From: Panicum virgatum
Lineage: Eukaryota; Streptophyta; Magnoliopsida; Poales; Poaceae
DNA length: 64,000 nucleotides
Direction of reading: 5' to 3'
Assembly: GCF_016808335.1 (NCBI RefSeq)
Contig: NC_053147.1
Location: forward strand, 22,554,913-22,618,912
The translations under genes were made by a program, and so were the position numbers. Every line of letters starts with the position of its first letter. The first letter of the stretch is position 1. Below the pieces are notes generated by a model. That model made no database searches. It saw only the letters and a list, made by a program, of their open reading frames with translations, and was not told where the DNA came from. Below, piece by piece: positions 60,019 to 64,000 of this stretch.

Positions 60019-60506
60019 TGTCCCATCCTTCTACCGCTGCTCACCATTGGCATCTGAGTTTCTTAGAAGCTAACAATCTAATATAAATCACGTCAGCTGT
60101 TGGGCTGAATGAGGAAATCTAAAATAAGCATACTGCTTAGGAGGAACATTTGGTTGCTTTCTTGCACCTGTAGAACTAATTTAGAAAAAGCAAGAATAGG
60201 GATTTAAAATCTGCACCTTTCTCGAACAGAGGATTTCGTACATCTGTGTTGGACGGAAGCAATGCAGGCAGTGCGAAGTCAATAGAAGCCATTTGTGGAG
60301 TGCAAATGCTAGACATGAGCTCTAGAGTGGAAGGATTTTTCGGGGAAGGGAGATTTGGTGGAGGTTCAACCAATGAGAAGCTGAGAGGAGCAGAGAAGGA
60401 GACTGAGGGAGGTGGAAGATGAACGAGAGATGGAAGAGGGTGAGAGAATTGATTTGAGGTGGACTGGAGTATTATTGGGGGCAGATGGAGTCACAAGTGA
60501 CGATAC
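60019..60506. other. Short interval between two retroelements
   Basis: A minus-strand frame (60373-60176) and another (60560-60366) read as Pro/Ser-rich proteins, but no family is recognised and no splice pair is convincing. They are treated as non-coding. Confidence 0.35.
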
Positions 60507-60511
60507 GAAAG

Positions 60512-61889
60512 TGACCGGATCGCGTTCTAGTCTAAGAGGGGAAGGGGGTGAATTAGACAACTTAAAACCTTAACTTATTGCTTCAACTAAATTGCACAAT
60601 ATTAAACTGAAACATGCTATCTATATGTGCAACTAAGGTTGTTTTAGTGTGAAATCCCTATCCCAAAAGAGTTTAGCAATCTATAACCTTTCCTATCAAG
60701 AAACTACTCTATGAAAGTAAAGACAAACAAGAATTGCTAGTATGAAATACGGAAGCTTAAAGAATGGGATAGAAGGAAGCAAACTCTCGACGTGGGTGTT
60801 TATTCCGTGGTTCGGTTAGCCACAAAGGCACACCTACATCCACGTTGTTGAAGCACTCACTAAGAGTATCGCTTCTCGGAAATCAAGTCTCTTCCGTAGA
60901 CTCAACCACGGTCACCTTATCCCGGGTTTCACTAAGGAGCTTCTCCACAAAGGATGGGGGTCTCCATATCCCCCGCACAAGGTTGTCGTCGCCGCTCCAC
61001 ACCAAGTCAAAGGGTCGATGACGTGCCGGCGAGCCACCAATGCTCCAAGGTGCCGGCGCACCGAAATCTTCTTTTGGTTCACTAAGGAACCACAGCACAA
61101 AGGCACAAAACCTTGCTCTCTCACTCTCTAAAGAGCTAACCTTTCACAACACTCTCTAAAGTGTGCTAAGGACTAAAGATATGATCACTAAGCTCTTGGA
61201 TGATTTGGAGATGTTCTTGGGTGTATATGAGGCTTGTAGTAACTCCAGCAACTCCAAAATGACCGGGGGATCACATATATATAGGCCTCCAAGTCCATAG
61301 AGCCGTTAAGAGCCGTTGGCCACTTTTCTGAGTGGGCACTGGATAGACCGGTGCTAGGGCACCGGTGCATCCGGTCACTCACAGCTCTGCACTATCCGTT
61401 GGCCTTCTGATAGCTGACGTGGCTATCACGGGTTAGACCGGTGCCTTGTCACTGGTTCAAACAGTGCTGCTTTTCTCCCTTGCAACTTTCACGGCATTGC
61501 ACCTGTGCCTTGCTCCGGTGACCACTTGACATGGTCATGGTGCTTGCACCGGTGCATCAATTTGGCACCACCGGTGCATCCGGTGCCACTTGACTTGCTG
61601 GCACCAGCACTGCAGATTACTCTGGTGCTAGGGCACTGGTGCATCCGACCCTTACCAGATAGACCGGTGCTGGGTCACTGGTTCAACCGGTGCAACTGCT
61701 TCTTGCAGAACTCATCCAATTCAGCGTTTTTTTGAGTTATTTCTTCGTGTTTAGCTTTGCTTGGCCTTTTTGATTCATCTCTGGGATTTATAATTTTTCA
61801 CTTGACAAACACATTAGTCCCATTGGTTGCGTTGTTACTCAATCACCAAAATCACAAAATAATGGCCTAATGGGGCCGTTTTCCTTACA
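60512..61889 (-). repeat. 3' LTR of a Sirevirus-like copia element (minus strand)
   Basis: On the minus strand it starts TGTAAGGAAAACGGCCCC at 61889, directly after the polypurine tract, and ends near ...GCGATCCGGTCA at 60512. The U3 part carries many copies of the ACCGGTGCA/CACCGGT word (61430-61700), a pattern I know from grass Sireviruses. The exact right end is less certain because the second LTR lies outside the window. Confidence 0.7.
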
Positions 61890-61904
61890 ATCTCCCCCTT
61901 TTTG
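61890..61904 (-). other. Polypurine tract of the Sirevirus-like element
   Basis: On the minus strand AAAAAGGGGGAGAT lies directly before the LTR start, preceded by TTGTTGTCATCAATCACC. This GGGGGAGATTGTAAGG junction is typical of Sireviruses. Confidence 0.75.
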
Positions 61905-63135
61905 GTGATTGATGACAACACAACCAAACAAACATAAATTTCGCAAAAATTGACAAATTGAACCACTTACACTTGCTTGGATGCTTACTATCATCCAATG
62001 ATGATTTGGCCTCCCCCTAAAACCATCATCCCCTTTGTTTTCTCCTCATGTTTGCTACTTCTTCTTCTTTTTCACCCCTTTTGGAATCAAAGTTGCGCCC
62101 CCTTGGGAAGATACTCATTTTCACCTTGTTTTGATCCAAATTTCTCCCCCTTTGGAATCAAATCACCTAAAAAGGCTTGGCAAACCAAAATAGCTCAAAG
62201 AGAAAAGTTAGTAGCTTAGGGAGTTAGTTTCATGAATCATGATCCAAATGTATGATATCAATGAAGATATCAAATGAGCAATTACTAAGGTGGATCACAA
62301 AATCATGAAACTAGCATGACATGATAATGTGAAAATCATATGCACAACTAGACTTTTGAATGAGAAAGCTTAGATCATATCATGCACGGAGGTAGCCCTA
62401 AAATAATAAAGAATTGACAAAGATACCAGTTGAAGGGGTTGTAAACTATGTATACCTCTGGGGGATACGTTACCTTGCATGTACCAATTTGAAAGTTTAT
62501 GTCATGATATCAATCGAAATTGAATACCAATTAAAAGTCCTTGAAGTGGAGGACACTTGGTACACCAAGATAATCAAATACATGAGCACATAGCCTATGA
62601 ACTTAGATATGGAACTTTAGTTCAATAGATCATGGCTCAATACGAGACTACAAAAGATAAGCTTGGAAACATGTTAGTCTCAAAATCACAAATCATAGGA
62701 TGAACTCCCTCTAATGTGTGCATTTAGTATTTGAATCACCAACCAAATATATGCACATTGCTTATGACAATAATGGAAAATTTACCCTATAGCTTGTGCT
62801 CATGGTACACAAATAAAACACATACCTTATGAAGTCCTTGTACCATGAAGGGTAACCTTGTGTAGCTTTCTACACACTTATCAAACCATGTAGGTTGCTC
62901 ATGGGTTAGAATCATGATATAAGCAACCCACCATATATAAATACTAGGTGATGCAATGCAAACAACCCTGCAAGAGTAATGGAGCTACATGATGCTTGAA
63001 TTGAAATTTAGCTACCACTACCTCATGGGAGATTTGGAAAACTAATGTCCAAGTTGTGAGCTTGGCTTCTTTAGCTTGAATTCTTCATCATCTAGGTAGC
63101 CAAGCCTCCAAATCCCCCGAAGTCATTCTTGGGCT
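61905..63135 (-). other. Sirevirus-like internal non-coding region
   Basis: AT-rich, with many stops in every frame and no protease, integrase or reverse transcriptase motif on either strand. In an autonomous Sirevirus the pol gene should lie between gag and the 3' LTR. Confidence 0.6.
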
Positions 63136-64000
63136 TCAAGTCTCCTTTAGAACCCACACCATTTGAGGCCCCTTCATATTGGTGATGACATCCTTGGGCA
63201 CCCAAATGGAGTGATTCCAACTCTTTTCTTGCTTCCCAACCTTGTGAGCAACCACCTTACCATTGATTTTCTTCTTGATCACATAGGAGATGCTATTGCT
63301 TTTGTTCCTCCGGTTGGGCTTGGTGTAGATGAGAGAACTCTTGATTGTGAGTTTCTTCTTGTTCTTCTCATCCGAAAGCTTCTTCCTTGGTTGAGAACAC
63401 TTGTTGGACTTGTGGCATTTATGATGGCACTTTGACCAAGTCACGGTGGACCCCTTCTTAAGCTTCTTTACCATGTCACCACGGTTATCTTGAGAAGGTT
63501 GGACATTGCTCTCTATGCCCTTTCCTTTTAATCTAGCCAAGTTTTTCATGAGCCTTTGTACTTCTTGCTTGAGTTCATCATTCTCCTTGGCAATGAGATC
63601 ATCACATGATTCTACAACAACATTCTCATAACATTTCTCATTGCAAGGGTTAGATTCATCAATTAAATCAAAACAAGAAGTTGAAGCACCATTAGTATCA
63701 TTAATGCTCTCAATTTTCAACTTGAGCTCTTCATGCTCTTCGCTAAGCAATTTGAATTTGCATAATAAATTTTCATAATTTATAGCAAAAATAGCATTAA
63801 AATCATTAAGAGCATTGATTTTCAATTTCATTTAATTGCTTCATAATTACTTTTTGGTGCTCATGAACTAGTTCAAGAAGTTCTTCATATGAAGGAGAAT
63901 AGAAGTCATCATCACTTACATCGCTATCCATACCTTTGGCCATAAGGCAAGTGTTGGATGATGATCCCATGTTAATGCGGGTGGTGAATTTTTTGCTTGA
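63136..64000 (-). pseudogene. Sirevirus gag remnant, running off the window
   Basis: The minus-strand frame 63831-63136 has a coiled-coil part (LLSEEHEELKLKIESI, DDLIAKENDELKQEVQRL), a degraded zinc knuckle (CHHKCHKSNKC) and the C-terminal block GKVVAHKVGKQEKSW...WVPKDVITNMKGPQMVWV, which I recognise as the end of Sirevirus gag. Upstream (63832-64000) the reading continues in another frame (MAKGMDSDVSDDDFYSPSYEELLELV) with stops between. It is truncated by the window edge. Confidence 0.75.

Noticed and set aside
60176..60560. Possible minus-strand Pro/Ser-rich gene between the solo LTR and the Sirevirus LTR
   Set aside because: Two short frames with no recognised domain, no shared splice pair and no promoter; not supportable as a gene.

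Overview
The window is nuclear DNA of a grass (Poaceae; the LTR and MITE families look panicoid, but the species cannot be fixed from sequence alone). The evidence is GT-AG introns, TATA-box promoters with TGGGCC site II motifs, plant-specific genes (STN8 thylakoid kinase, group III WRKY, plant zinc-ribbon/DUF3133 protein), and dense nested grass transposons. There are no bacterial operons, rRNA genes or CRISPR arrays.

Layout. 1-13 kb is a gene island: a ubiquitin-conjugating E2 enzyme (2720-5132, +), a membrane-anchored h-type thioredoxin (6569-8361, +), the chloroplast kinase STN8 (8794-10941, -) with a tRNA-Ile(AAU) gene antisense in one of its introns (9705-9778, +), and an F-box/LRR-type gene (11421-13011, +) sharing a 480-bp divergent promoter with STN8. 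14.3-18.0 kb is a PIF/Harbinger transposon with a two-exon transposase, inserted inside a Tourist-like MITE. 19.6-31.8 kb is a retrotransposon nest: a decayed Ty1/copia element carrying two solo LTRs whose target-site duplications fall exactly inside its integrase, a third LTR that truncates it, and a 5'-truncated Tat-lineage Ty3/gypsy element with a ~122-bp tandem repeat and a degenerate antisense ORF. 32.26-33.40 kb is a Mutator-like element with a perfect 9-bp target duplication and a GC-rich, apparently captured coiled-coil coding fragment.

34.2-39.4 kb is a second gene island: a short EDR4-like zinc-ribbon gene (34217-35473), an orphan promoter-like segment near 35.8 kb, and a group III WRKY gene (38194-39366). 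41.6-42.1 kb holds two back-to-back MITEs. 42.5-60.0 kb is a copia solo LTR (minus strand) split by an almost complete, very young Tat-lineage Ty3/gypsy element (43369-59538; LTRs 1373/1374 bp; TSD CATCT). Its gag-pol is broken by four in-frame stops, all explicable as CG/CHG cytosine deamination, and by one shift in a C7 run. It also carries a five-exon gene on the opposite strand. 60.5 kb to the window end is a minus-strand Sirevirus-like element in which a gag remnant lies close to the 3' LTR with no recognisable pol between them.

How it fits together. The host genes are unrelated housekeeping, redox, photosynthetic-kinase and defence-regulator functions and do not form a pathway. The transposons account for most of the sequence and have inserted into introns, promoters and each other. 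The most distinctive item is the spliced antisense gene of the Tat elements, seen twice in the window. All exon structures were inferred by eye from splice consensus, reading-frame continuity and remembered family features; no database search was run.
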